Source of the DNA: Planctomycetia bacterium
GTDB lineage: Bacteria > Planctomycetota > Planctomycetia > Gemmatales > Gemmataceae
Length of the DNA: 64,000 bases
Assembly (NCBI GenBank): GCA_005772955.1
Contig: SXID01000250.1
Location: 1 to 64,000, forward strand
Reading direction: 5' to 3'
The position numbers and the translations under genes are program-made. Of the stretch, positions 47,189 through 56,972 are shown piece by piece (position 1 is the stretch's first letter; every line of letters starts with the position of its first letter). The notes beneath the pieces are model-generated. The model was not told the origin of the DNA. It saw only the letters and a program-made list of their open reading frames with translations, and searched no databases.

Positions 47189-48124
47189 ATGAAGATCATT
47201 CTCGCCAACCCGCGTGGGTTCTGCGCCGGTGTCAACATGGCAATCGAAGCGCTGGAGACGGCACTCCTGCACTACGGCGTCCCGCTGTACGTGTATCACG
47301 AGATCGTTCACAACCGACCGATCGTCGAGAAGTTCCAGAAACTTGGTGTTGTGTTCGTGGACAACATCTCCGAGGTACCGACGGGCGGAACGGTAATGTT
47401 CAGCGCGCACGGCATTTCGCCGGAGGTCCGCCAGCACTCCCAGCAACGAAACCTGCGAGCTATCGACGCGACGTGTCCGCTCGTGACGAAGGTTCACAAG
47501 GAGGCGATCAAGTTCGCGAAGGAGGGCTACACGATCGTGCTGATCGGCCACGAGGGGCACGACGAGGTAATTGGTACGATGGGCGAAGCCCCCGCGAACA
47601 TGCTGCTGGTCGAGCATGCGGCCGACGTGGATGCGATGACGCTCCCGGCCGACACGAAACTCGCGTTCCTTACGCAGACGACTCTGAGCGTGGACGAAGC
47701 AAAATCGGTGATCGACGTTCTGAAGCGGAAGTATCCGCAGATTGTCGGTCCGGGGAAGGACGACATCTGTTATGCGACGCAGAACCGGCAGGACGCGGTG
47801 AAGCAACTCGTTGCCGAGGCGAGTGTAGTTCTGGTTCTCGGCAGTCAGAACAGCTCGAACAGTCAACGGTTGGCGGAACTCGCGCGTACCAGCGGTAAGA
47901 CCGCGTACCTGATCGACCGCGTTTCGGAGTTGAAGGACGAGTGGTTTGCGTCCGCAGACGCTGTACTGGTTACGGCGGGCGCGAGCGCGCCGGAGGAACA
48001 CGTTCAGGACTGCATCGAGTACCTCCGGACGAAGTTCGGCGCGACGGTGGAGACTCGCACGGTGCGCGAAGAAGACGTGAGTTTCCCGCTGCCGCGCGAA
48101 CTTCGCGTCCTCTCCAACGCGTAG
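47189..48124 (+). CDS. ispH: 4-hydroxy-3-methylbut-2-enyl diphosphate reductase
   Basis: [30 protein letters not shown]-type motif; [33 protein letters not shown]. Confidence 0.97.
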   Translation: MKIILANPRGFCAGVNMAIEALETALLHYGVPLYVYHEIVHNRPIVEKFQKLGVVFVDNISEVPTGGTVMFSAHGISPEVRQHSQQRNLRAIDATCPLVTKVHKEAIKFAKEGYTIVLIGHEGHDEVIGTMGEAPANMLLVEHAADVDAMTLPADTKLAFLTQTTLSVDEAKSVIDVLKRKYPQIVGPGKDDICYATQNRQDAVKQLVAEASVVLVLGSQNSSNSQRLAELARTSGKTAYLIDRVSELKDEWFASADAVLVTAGASAPEEHVQDCIEYLRTKFGATVETRTVREEDVSFPLPRELRVLSNA

Positions 48125-48131
48125 GCGCACA

Positions 48132-49253
48132 ATGTTAACCTCCCCCACCGACCCCGCGCTTGGACTGAACTACCGGCCGACACTCCCGCGGCGCGGAGAT
48201 TGGCGCATCGGCTGCCTCGGTGCCGGCTTCATCATGCGCGACTGCCACCTTGTCGCTTACCGTCACGCCGGGTTCAACCCAGTTGCGATTGCATCACGGA
48301 ACTTGGCGATCGCTCGCGAAACCGCACAGCGGCACCACATTCCTACCGTTCACGATACTGTCGACGCGCTGCTCGCAGATACCAGGATCGAGATACTCGA
48401 TGTCGCGGTGCCGCCGGACTCGCAGCCAGAATTGATCCGCCGCGCCGTGGCAATGGGAAAGGGACGGCTTCGCGGTATCCTCGCGCAGAAACCGCTTGCT
48501 ATGTCGTTCACCGTGGCCCGCGAACTCGTTAAGGTTTGCGCGGACGCTGGCATCGTACTCGCGGTGAACCAGAACATGCGGTTCGATCAGAGCGTGCGTG
48601 CCGCGAAAGACATTCTCAATCGCGGGTGGTTAGGCGAAGTTGTGCTGGCGACCATTGACATGCGGGCCGTGCCACACTGGATGCCGTGGGCCGAATCGCT
48701 GCCGTCGCTGTCCACGTTCGTGATGAGCATTCACCACCTCGACACCTTCCGCTACTGGCTCGGCACACCGCACCGAGTGCTAGCTTCAACGCGACCCGAT
48801 CCGCGAACACGGTTCCCGCACCGCGACGGTATCAACCTGTACATCCTCGAATATGAGAGCGGTGCGCGGGCGTCGTCGTGGGATGACGTGTGGAGCGGTC
48901 CATGTAAGGAGGGCATCGAGGGCGACATCGGCATCAGATGGAGGATCGAAGGCACGGCGGGTTTGATGCAAGGCACCATCGGCTGGCCGAAGTACCCGGC
49001 ACGAACGCCGAGCACGCTGGAGTACAGTACGCGCGAATCGAATGGGTGGCAGCGGCCAAAGTGGGATGAAGCGTGGTTCCCGGATGCGTTCGTAGGGACG
49101 ATGGCGCAGTTGCTTGTCGCGGTGGAGCAGGACACGGAACCGGAGATCGGCGGGCGTGATAACCTCGAAACCATCGCGCTGTGCGAAGCCGTCTTCAGTG
49201 CAGCTACGGAACACCGGGTCGTGCGCATCAGTGATGTCCTGAGGACCGCATGA
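48132..49253 (+). CDS. Gfo/Idh/MocA family oxidoreductase
   Basis: [50 protein letters not shown]. Confidence 0.9.
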   Translation: MLTSPTDPALGLNYRPTLPRRGDWRIGCLGAGFIMRDCHLVAYRHAGFNPVAIASRNLAIARETAQRHHIPTVHDTVDALLADTRIEILDVAVPPDSQPELIRRAVAMGKGRLRGILAQKPLAMSFTVARELVKVCADAGIVLAVNQNMRFDQSVRAAKDILNRGWLGEVVLATIDMRAVPHWMPWAESLPSLSTFVMSIHHLDTFRYWLGTPHRVLASTRPDPRTRFPHRDGINLYILEYESGARASSWDDVWSGPCKEGIEGDIGIRWRIEGTAGLMQGTIGWPKYPARTPSTLEYSTRESNGWQRPKWDEAWFPDAFVGTMAQLLVAVEQDTEPEIGGRDNLETIALCEAVFSAATEHRVVRISDVLRTA

Positions 49254-50074
49254 CGCCTGATTTACGCATTCAGCAAGCGGTTGCGGTCACCAACGTACGT
49301 GGCGTTCGCGTCGTCGCGCAGACCGACGACTTCGACGCACCGGAGGCGGAGCGGATCGCGGTGTTGTTCGGCACGCGGCCAGATGGTGTCGCGTGCTCGC
49401 TGGCTGACTTTGCGTGCCCATTTGGGAATCGGCACGTCGCGGTGGTGCGTGTCGAGGACCGACCCGCGGGCGCGCTTGGGTTTCGGTTTCTCGTGCTGTC
49501 TCGCGAACTGTACAAGCATCTCGGTGACCCGTTTGCGATAAATGATCGCTACTCACCCGACTGGAACGCCACCGGGCGGCTCGCGGATCTCGCCTGGCCG
49601 ATGGCGGTGCTGCCGGAACGCACACTCGAACAACTCGATGTGATTCTGAAGACCGGCGACACGCAACTCTTGCTCGGTTCCGTGCAGGCGCTCGTGGACG
49701 GCAATCGCGTGCTGCTAAAACGCGACACCCCGGCTCAGTTCGTACGCGATCTGTGGCAACTGCTTCCGGACCGCACCCGATGCGAGCTGTGGCCGGCGAC
49801 GTTCGCATTTTCGGACGAACTCGGATTCCACGCTGCCGTTGGCCCGACACTCCCGACCTCGCGTCACGGCGTGCAGGAACTGGTCGAAGAGGCGATCCGA
49901 GATTACCCGCAGAGCAGTTACGAGTTGAGTCTGCAAGTCGCGATCGAGTCCGGCGACCGCGTCGGCTTGCGCAAGCTCCTCGCGCGGCGGTCCGCGGACG
50001 ACACGATTCGGTTGGGGTTGTACATTCTCGCCTTCGCGCTGATCGCGGCTGCGGTGTTGAAGTTCGTGTTCTGA
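49250..50074 (+). CDS. Hypothetical protein with C-terminal TM anchor
   Basis: 4-nt overlap with the preceding gene; C-terminal [20 protein letters not shown]. Confidence 0.75.
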   Translation: MTPDLRIQQAVAVTNVRGVRVVAQTDDFDAPEAERIAVLFGTRPDGVACSLADFACPFGNRHVAVVRVEDRPAGALGFRFLVLSRELYKHLGDPFAINDRYSPDWNATGRLADLAWPMAVLPERTLEQLDVILKTGDTQLLLGSVQALVDGNRVLLKRDTPAQFVRDLWQLLPDRTRCELWPATFAFSDELGFHAAVGPTLPTSRHGVQELVEEAIRDYPQSSYELSLQVAIESGDRVGLRKLLARRSADDTIRLGLYILAFALIAAAVLKFVF

Positions 50075-50081
50075 CCATAGT

Positions 50082-50100
50082 CATCACGCTCCGCGTGATG
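50082..50100. repeat. Short perfect hairpin with cgctccgcg core
   Basis: catcacgc tcc gcgtgatg. Confidence 0.6.
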
Positions 50101-50198
50101 TCCCCGTGTCGCAGTGGTTGTTTCGGGTGGAACGCAAACTCGATGCGATTGGTCAGCGGACAGCACGCGGAGTGTGAGGACTACGATCTGGAGTTGCC

Positions 50199-50789
50199 AT
50201 GCCCCTCGACGAAAAGGTACTCGTAATCCCCACCGAACGGTTCCGGGCCGCCGGGTACTTCCACGGGATGCGCACCGCGGACGACACGTTCCGCGCCGCG
50301 ATTCTCGATTCAACTGCGTTTGAGTTCCGCCCACGTTACGAGGTGGAAACCGACCCGTCATTCAAGCAACTCATTCCGTATATCGTGCTGAGGTGTGGCG
50401 ATCTACTGTTTCACTACCGGCGCGGGTCGGCGGGTACCGAGAAACGCCTCGAAGCGTTGCGATCGATCGGCATCGGCGGGCACATCAGCGAGGCTGATGC
50501 CGCGGGCGGCGATGATCCCTACCAGACCGGCATGTTGCGTGAGTTGACGGAAGAAGTGGAACTCGGCTGTGCGTTCCGCGAGCGGTGTGTCGGGTTCATC
50601 AACGACGACCGCACTCCGGTGGGAAGCGTTCACCTCGGTGTGGTCCACGTCTTCGAGTTGGAATCGCCCCTGGCGCGTTCGCGCGAAGACGCGCTCGCGG
50701 ACGCAGGCTTCGCACCAATATCTGAATTGCGCCGCCTTGCAGAGCAGTTCGAGACGTGGTCGCAATTCGCTCTGGAATCGCTCTCTTAG
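50199..50789 (+). CDS. NUDIX-like phosphohydrolase
   Basis: SIGIGGHISEADAAGGDDPYQTGMLRELTEEVEL resembles a Nudix box. Confidence 0.7.
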   Translation: MPLDEKVLVIPTERFRAAGYFHGMRTADDTFRAAILDSTAFEFRPRYEVETDPSFKQLIPYIVLRCGDLLFHYRRGSAGTEKRLEALRSIGIGGHISEADAAGGDDPYQTGMLRELTEEVELGCAFRERCVGFINDDRTPVGSVHLGVVHVFELESPLARSREDALADAGFAPISELRRLAEQFETWSQFALESLS

Positions 50790-50807
50790 GACACGGCCGT
50801 GGCTGTC

Positions 50808-51476
50808 CTATCTCGCGACCACTAACTTCTGCTTGCTCGGTAGCACCAACTCCCATCCCCGCTGGGTGCGTTCGATCGTGAGCGGCTTGTACTCTGACGC
50901 AACCGGGGCAGCATGCACCACCACATCACCCGGCCAGAACTGCCCCGCGACCGTGTCCTGCGGAAGAGCCGCGGCGTTGAGCAACTCGGGGAGGCCGTCG
51001 GTGTGTGCGGAAGCCGGGAGCAGCACTCCCTTCGCGTCAACGGCTCGCTTGCCGCCGGGCTGCGGCACCGCCATGACCGGCTTGCGAAACGTCAGCGCCA
51101 CCGTCACCACGTTCGTCGGTTCCACGGTAACTGCATCCACGCTCGCGACCCACGGGTGCAGCACGAACGCAGCGGTTAGCTTTTTCTCCAGGTCGGGGTC
51201 GAGTGATTGGAATGTCGTTTCGAGGTTCGCTAAATAGCGCACCTCGGCGAGAAAGATTTCACGCGAAGTGTTAGGTGGGGCTACGCACTGGATATCCACG
51301 AACCGTACTGCGTAGCGGTCGCGCGGCCCGATGTTGCGGCGGGCCTCGTCGCCCACGTGTGACAGACCGAACAGCACCAGCCCCGCGAAGCCAAGCGTCA
51401 GCACAGCCACGACGATGGGTCGTGCGGCACGCTTTCGCGGTGCGGGCGGCGGGTCAGGATTCTTGGCACGCTTCAC
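50808..51476 (-). CDS. FtsQ/POTRA-like cell-division-type protein
   Basis: Basic Pro-rich N-terminus, one TM helix, then LEKKLTAAFVLHPWVASVDAVTVEPTNVVTVALTFRKPVMAV; 4-nt overlap with murB. Confidence 0.6.
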   Translation of the reverse strand: MKRAKNPDPPPAPRKRAARPIVVAVLTLGFAGLVLFGLSHVGDEARRNIGPRDRYAVRFVDIQCVAPPNTSREIFLAEVRYLANLETTFQSLDPDLEKKLTAAFVLHPWVASVDAVTVEPTNVVTVALTFRKPVMAVPQPGGKRAVDAKGVLLPASAHTDGLPELLNAAALPQDTVAGQFWPGDVVVHAAPVASEYKPLTIERTQRGWELVLPSKQKLVVAR

Positions 51477-52351
51477 CAGACGTGTAACTCCCGTTCGAGC
51501 GAAACGCCGGTCCGCTCCTTCACCTTCGCACGAACGGTTTCGGCGAGTTGCAGGATGTCGCGTGCCGTCGTGCCGGGGTGCGCGACCGCGTAGTTCGAGT
51601 TCCGCTCACTCAGTTCCGCGCCGCCGGCACGCGACTTCGTCATCTGCGCGCGGTCGATGAGTGACGCAGCGGTGTTGCCCGGCGGGTTGCGGAACAGCCT
51701 GACCGCTGCCTGGAAGCTAAGTGGTTCGGCTGCTTTCCGCTGAATCCACGTTTTCAACAGTCGGTTCATGACTGTGGGCGGCGGCTCGCTCTCCAGTTCA
51801 AACTCGACGGATAGAATCACTGGCTCGTCGATGTCACTCTGGTGTTCCGTGAATGTGAGTTCGTCGCGCCCACGTACCTGAACATTCCCCGTGTCGGTCA
51901 GCACGGTCACGTTGCGCACGGTCTGGCAAATCTCGCCGCTGCGGTCGCCAACGTTGCACCGCACGCTGCCGCCGACCGTACCGCGAATGCCGACCAGCGT
52001 CTCTAACCCGCCGAGACCGTTTTTCACGGTGAACGCGATCAGGTCGAATAGTTGCGCGCCACCGCCTGCTGTGACGCGCTTGCCCTCACGACGGAGAAAC
52101 GTGAACGGTTCGGCGGTGAGGCGGATCACGGCGCCTGGAACGGGATCGTCCTTGATGAGGAGGTTGAACCCGCCGCCGAGCATGCGCACGGAGACTTTGT
52201 CGCGTTGGCACGCGTTCACAACTGCGTTGAGCTCATCAACGCTGCGTGGCTGCACAACGAACTCAGCCGGGCCGCCGATCTTCAGGTGCGTGAACGGCGC
52301 GAGCGGCTGGTTCCGCTTGGTGATGTCGGGGAACTGTTCAGCGAGGGACAT
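51473..52351 (-). CDS. murB: UDP-N-acetylmuramate dehydrogenase
   Basis: APFTHLKIGGPAEFVVQP; GGGFNLLI; LETLVGIRGTVGGSVRCNVG; FRNPPGNTAASLIDRAQMTKSRAGGAELSERNSNYAV. Confidence 0.93.
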   Translation of the reverse strand: MSLAEQFPDITKRNQPLAPFTHLKIGGPAEFVVQPRSVDELNAVVNACQRDKVSVRMLGGGFNLLIKDDPVPGAVIRLTAEPFTFLRREGKRVTAGGGAQLFDLIAFTVKNGLGGLETLVGIRGTVGGSVRCNVGDRSGEICQTVRNVTVLTDTGNVQVRGRDELTFTEHQSDIDEPVILSVEFELESEPPPTVMNRLLKTWIQRKAAEPLSFQAAVRLFRNPPGNTAASLIDRAQMTKSRAGGAELSERNSNYAVAHPGTTARDILQLAETVRAKVKERTGVSLERELHVW

Positions 52352-52373
52352 TCGCGGCCTCCTTCGCGGTATT

Positions 52374-52428
52374 GTAGGACAGGCTTCCAGCCTGTCATTG
52401 CTTGGTCAGGATGGAAGCCAGATCCTAC
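52374..52428. repeat. Imperfect palindromic element
   Basis: gtaggacaggcttccagcctgtc ... caggatggaagccagatcctac; the right arm contains the stop codon of the 52425-53657 gene. Confidence 0.75.
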
Positions 52429-53657
52429 TTCCCGATGCACCACAGGTGCTTCGCTCCGCGAATGAAGATATCACCGTTGGAGAACGCGGGGGAGGCGAAC
52501 ACCGGCTCGCCAAGCGGGTTCTTCGCGAGAATCTCGAACTCCTCGCCCGCCTTGAGAACGTAGGTAACGCCTTCGTCGGACGTGAGGTAGATACGCCCGT
52601 CGGCCGCGACCGCCGATGCGTGATGCTTCTTCGCACTCAGTCGCTCCTTCCAGAACATCTTCCCGGTCTTCACGTCCCAACAACTCGCGACGCCCGCGTC
52701 ATCGACAAGGAACAGTTTGCCACCGTGCGCGACGGGGGAAGGGACGTAGCCGCCGTCGCCTTTCTTCGACCAGAGGATGTGCGACTTGGTCACGTTCCCG
52801 GCTCCGCCCGGCTTGATCGCCATGACCCAGTGAACCGGGAATCCTGCGGTCAGCAGCAGCACGCCGTCGTGCATCACCATGCTCGAAACGAACTGCTCCG
52901 TCGGGCCGTCGATGATCCAGTTCTGCTTGCCGGTATCCGGGTCGTAGCTCGCGACACACTTGCTTCCGGTCATCACCAGTTGCTTCTTGCCGTCGACCTC
53001 CACCACAACCGGCGGGCAGTATGACCGCAACTTGTTTGGACGGTCCGTGCGCCATTTCTCTTCACCGGTCTTCTTGTCGAACGCGACGATGTACGCGGAC
53101 TGACCCTTCGGCGCGTCCTGATCGCCGTTCACGATGACCAGATCCTTGTATAGCATTGGCGGGCTACAGAACCCGTGGACCGAGTGGAACTCGCCGGGGT
53201 TCTTCGACCAGAGGAGTTTGCCATCGAAGTCGTAGCAGTAGACTCGCATCTGCGGCTTGTCGAGGAACGTGATGTAGACGTGCTCACCATCGGTCGCGGG
53301 AGTGGAACTGGCGTACGTGTTTTCGCCGTGCTTCTTCTCCAGGTCTGAAACGACTGAGGTTTTTTCCCACAGGAGTTTGCCGGTGACGCGGTCCACGCAG
53401 TACAGCACGCGGGTCTTCTCGGCCTCCACGCACCCGGCGACGAACACTTTGCCCTTGCTCACCACAGGCGAGGAGTGCCCGGTCCCGGGTAGTTCTAGTT
53501 TCCACTTCACGTTGTCCGTTGCGGACCACTTGAGCGAAAACCCCTTGTCAGTGACGGTGCCGTCGGCGCGTGGGCCACGCCAGCCGGGCCAGTCCTCCGC
53601 GGTCGCAAGGCCAGTGACGCAAATGAGTGCGAGTGCGGCGAAAGCTTTCGAATACAT
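52425..53657 (-). CDS. PQQ-like beta-propeller (BamB-like) secreted protein
   Basis: Signal MYSKAFAALALICVTGLATA; DWPGWRGPRADGTVTDKGFSLKWSATDNVKWKLELPGTGHSSPVV. Confidence 0.9.
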   Translation of the reverse strand: MYSKAFAALALICVTGLATAEDWPGWRGPRADGTVTDKGFSLKWSATDNVKWKLELPGTGHSSPVVSKGKVFVAGCVEAEKTRVLYCVDRVTGKLLWEKTSVVSDLEKKHGENTYASSTPATDGEHVYITFLDKPQMRVYCYDFDGKLLWSKNPGEFHSVHGFCSPPMLYKDLVIVNGDQDAPKGQSAYIVAFDKKTGEEKWRTDRPNKLRSYCPPVVVEVDGKKQLVMTGSKCVASYDPDTGKQNWIIDGPTEQFVSSMVMHDGVLLLTAGFPVHWVMAIKPGGAGNVTKSHILWSKKGDGGYVPSPVAHGGKLFLVDDAGVASCWDVKTGKMFWKERLSAKKHHASAVAADGRIYLTSDEGVTYVLKAGEEFEILAKNPLGEPVFASPAFSNGDIFIRGAKHLWCIGK

Positions 53658-53852
53658 GGGCCGTTCTCCTGGCGGGTGTGATGTGGTAAAATGGTGGGGC
53701 CGCGTTGCGACCGGGTTTGGTGGGAGAGATAGATTCCATCATACGGAACGCCGCGAGGGAACGAAAATCCACGTTCTCACGTCGAACCGGTACCAGAATC
53801 TCGTTGTAGTGTGGAACAAGTCATTCGAGTCGCGTCCTCGCGGGAGCTAATC

Positions 53853-54383
53853 ATGGGTTCAACTCGGTTTGTTAAGGCGATGTGTGCTGTGGTGCTGTTC
53901 AACGGCTCTCTCTACCTGTCACTCAAGGAAGAGGCGATCGCGGGCGAGAAGGACGACCTCGCGAAGAAGTACACGGAAGACCTTCGCAAGAGCAAGGATG
54001 CGAAGGTGCGCGTCACCGCCCTGCAGGAACTGGGAAGTCTCGCGCAGATCAAGAAATCGCTGGCGAAGGACGCGCTGCCGGACATCTACAAGGCGCTCGA
54101 GGACAAGGACGCGGGTGTGCGGGCTGCCGCCGCGGAAACGCTGGGCAAGGCCGACGAGCCCTACGAGAAGGCTGGCAGTGTGCTTGTGAAGTTGCTCAAG
54201 GATGACAAGGAAGAAGGCGTGAAGATTGGGGCCGCGAAGGGTCTGGCCGCGATGGGCACAAGCGCCAAGGACTCGCTGCCGGCTCTTCGTGAGATTCAGA
54301 AGGCGAACGCGGGCGACAAGAAGAGCAAACTCGGCGCGGCCGTGAAGACCGCCATCACCTCGATCAGCGGCGCGAAGAAGTAA
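53853..54383 (+). CDS. HEAT-repeat protein with signal peptide
   Basis: DAKVRVTALQELGSLAQ; KALEDKDAGVRAAAAETLGKA. Confidence 0.8.
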   Translation: MGSTRFVKAMCAVVLFNGSLYLSLKEEAIAGEKDDLAKKYTEDLRKSKDAKVRVTALQELGSLAQIKKSLAKDALPDIYKALEDKDAGVRAAAAETLGKADEPYEKAGSVLVKLLKDDKEEGVKIGAAKGLAAMGTSAKDSLPALREIQKANAGDKKSKLGAAVKTAITSISGAKK

Positions 54384-54396
54384 CGCGCGCGAAATT

Positions 54397-54484
54397 GGTG
54401 AGTGGGGGGCGTAAGCCCTCTGATAACTTTCCCAACTCGAACGGACTGGGGAGCTGATCAGGGGGCTTACGCCCCCCGCTCACC
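54397..54484. repeat. Long palindromic element
   Basis: ggtgagtggggggcgtaagccctctgat ... atcagggggcttacgccccccgctcacc. Confidence 0.9.
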
Positions 54485-54516
54485 TACAAACAGTGGCACC
54501 CCGGAGAGGTTTCGAC

Positions 54517-55857
54517 ATGCCACCGCTCGACCGCCGCACGTTCCTTGCTTCCACCAGCGCGTTCATCGCAGGTGGCTCAACACCCTCGCTCGCCAGGGGT
54601 GCCGATTCGCCACGCGCCAAGCCACCGAAGCGCGCGAGGCCGGCCGCGAAGAAGCTCGCGGTGGTGTGTTCCACCTACCACTACCTTTCGCACGCGTACC
54701 ACATCGCGGGGCGGTATCTCGACGGCTACATGAAGGGGGACGAACACCATTTCCCGGAGTTCGGCATCGCGAGCGCTTACGTCGAGCAAGTGAAAGCGAA
54801 CGACCTGAGCCGCGAACTCGCGAAGGAGCACAGTTTCCGGCTCTCGGAAGCGATCGACGACGCGCTCACGCTCGGCACCGGCAAGCTCGCGGTGGACGGC
54901 GTGATGCTCATCTGCGAACACGGCGACTACAAGTACAACGAGAAGGGCCAGAAACTCTACCCGCGACACGACTACTTCAAGGCGATCACTGCGGTGTTCG
55001 AGAAGTCCGGGAAGACCGTGCCGGTGTTCTGCGACAAGCACCTCAGTTACGATCGCGCGAAAGCCGCGGACATGGTCGCGACCGCGAAGAAGATGAAGTT
55101 CCCGCTCATGGCAGGGTCGTCGCTGCCGGTCACCTGGCGCCGCCCGGAACTGGAATTCAAGCGCGGCACGAAGATCACGGAAGCACTCATCGCGTCACGT
55201 GGCGAACTGGAGATTTACGGCATCCACGCGCTCGAAGCGCTTCAGTGCATGGTCGAACGCCGCTTTGCGGGCGCGGACCCGAAGCCCGCGCCTCAGAGCG
55301 TCAAAGCCGTTACGTGTTTGCAGGGCGACGCGGTGTGGAAGGCCGGTGACGACGGGTTGTGGTCGTGGGACTTGCTCGAACACGCACTCGGGCGCAGCAC
55401 CTCGCGCAACACGGGCGACATCCGCGCGAACTGCAAACGCTTCCCGCGACCGACGACCTGGGGCAATTTCGTGAAGGGTCCGATCGCGTTCCTCGTTGAG
55501 TACGCCGACGGGCTGAAGGCGACCGTCTTGCAACTCGACGGGCACGTCGCGGACGAGACGTTCGCGTGTCGCGTGGAGGGCGAGAAGAAGCCGTCGTCGT
55601 GCCTGTTCTGGCTCCCGCCGCCTCCCGGAGCGGCGTTCCTCGAAGCGCTCGCCTCACACACGGAGACGTTCTTCGCGACGGGCAAACCACCGTACCCGGC
55701 GGAGCGCACGCAACTCACCGGGGGCATCCTCGACTACGCGCTCGAATCACGCACGAAAGAGTCGAAGCGTCTCGAAACCCCGGACCTGGACATCAGGTAC
55801 GACCCGCCTGCTGATAGCGGCTTCATGCGCGGCGACTACGCGAAGCCGGTCAAGTGA
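54517..55857 (+). CDS. Tat-exported hypothetical protein
   Basis: MPPLDRRTFLASTSAFIAGGS Tat motif; KLAVVCSTYHYLSHAYHIAGRYLDGY. Confidence 0.8.
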   Translation: MPPLDRRTFLASTSAFIAGGSTPSLARGADSPRAKPPKRARPAAKKLAVVCSTYHYLSHAYHIAGRYLDGYMKGDEHHFPEFGIASAYVEQVKANDLSRELAKEHSFRLSEAIDDALTLGTGKLAVDGVMLICEHGDYKYNEKGQKLYPRHDYFKAITAVFEKSGKTVPVFCDKHLSYDRAKAADMVATAKKMKFPLMAGSSLPVTWRRPELEFKRGTKITEALIASRGELEIYGIHALEALQCMVERRFAGADPKPAPQSVKAVTCLQGDAVWKAGDDGLWSWDLLEHALGRSTSRNTGDIRANCKRFPRPTTWGNFVKGPIAFLVEYADGLKATVLQLDGHVADETFACRVEGEKKPSSCLFWLPPPPGAAFLEALASHTETFFATGKPPYPAERTQLTGGILDYALESRTKESKRLETPDLDIRYDPPADSGFMRGDYAKPVK

Positions 55858-55865
55858 CGACCGAC

Positions 55866-55917
55866 GTGCCGCTTGCGGCTTCGCGAGTTCAGTTGCTCGC
55901 GATGCCGCAAGCGGCAC
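55866..55917. repeat. Long palindrome
   Basis: gtgccgcttgcggcttcgcgag ttcagttg ctcgcgatgccgcaagcggcac. Confidence 0.88.
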
Positions 55918-56019
55918 AGTGTTGGATGAAACTCCCGTGAACCGTTGACGCACTATGCGCCACGGCATAGCATGGATTTTTCGTTTCTCTAGCCGTTGCT
56001 CGAATTTGGACTGTCGCGG

Positions 56020-56907
56020 ATGGCCGACCCGATCCTCACCGCCGAAGCGTTCGCAGCAGCCGTCGATCGGCTCGTCGCGCAGCGCGGACGGCCAGTGGTG
56101 GTGAAACTCGGCGGCAGCGCGATGGAAGACCCCATCGCGACCGATGCCTGTCTCCGCTCTGTCGCCACTCTCAATCAACTCCGCGTGCCGGTCGTTCTCG
56201 TTCACGGCGGCGGTAAGCCCATCGACCGCGCGATGGCCGCAGCCGGAATCACGCCGCGAAAGGTCGCCGGTCGCCGCTACACCGATGATGCCACGCTTGA
56301 AATAGTGGTGAGGGTGTTGAAGGACGAGATTAACGCGAGCCTCGTTGCGAAGCTCCGCGCGCTCGGGGTGGAGGCGTTCGCGGCGAGTGACGCTCTTGCC
56401 GGTGAGCGACTGACGCTGTCCGATACCAACGACCAACCCATTGACCTCGGGCACGTGGGGACGGTGAGTTGGGTGGATAGCGACCTCCTCCGCGGCGCGT
56501 TCGGCGAAGAGGTTAACTTCACCGTGCCAGGTACGCTCCCCGTTATTCCTTCGATCGCGGTTTTCAACGACGACAAGTGGTGGCTGAACGTGAATGCGGA
56601 CACCGCTGCGTCCGCGGTTGCGGGCGCGCTGAAGGCCGACAAGGTCATCTTCCTCACCGATACGCCCGGAGTGCTACGCGACCCCGCGAACCCCGTGTCA
56701 CTCATCCCTTCTCTGACCGAACGGGAAGCACGTGACCTGATCACCAGCGGCGTCATTGATGGCGGCATGGTGCCGAAAGTCGAAGCGTGCTTCGAAGCGC
56801 TTGAAGCCGGCGCGAAAACTGCCCTCATCCTTGATGGTCGAGTGCCGTTCTCCCTGCTGGACGTGTTCCTCCACGATACGTTCAAAGGCACCGTAATCCG
56901 GCGCTGA
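56020..56907 (+). CDS. argB: Acetylglutamate kinase
   Basis: VVVKLGGSAMED; VLVHGGGKPIDRAM; NVNADTAASAVAGALKADKVIFLTDTPGVL. Confidence 0.95.
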   Translation: MADPILTAEAFAAAVDRLVAQRGRPVVVKLGGSAMEDPIATDACLRSVATLNQLRVPVVLVHGGGKPIDRAMAAAGITPRKVAGRRYTDDATLEIVVRVLKDEINASLVAKLRALGVEAFAASDALAGERLTLSDTNDQPIDLGHVGTVSWVDSDLLRGAFGEEVNFTVPGTLPVIPSIAVFNDDKWWLNVNADTAASAVAGALKADKVIFLTDTPGVLRDPANPVSLIPSLTEREARDLITSGVIDGGMVPKVEACFEALEAGAKTALILDGRVPFSLLDVFLHDTFKGTVIRR

Positions 56908-56972
56908 ACGCCGCGCTCCCCCTCGGGGGGTGGCTACGCGATACATCCCTCACCCCCAGTCCCAAGCCTGAA

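Noticed and set aside
46937-48148. 403-aa minus-strand ORF
   Set aside because: Antisense shadow of ispH
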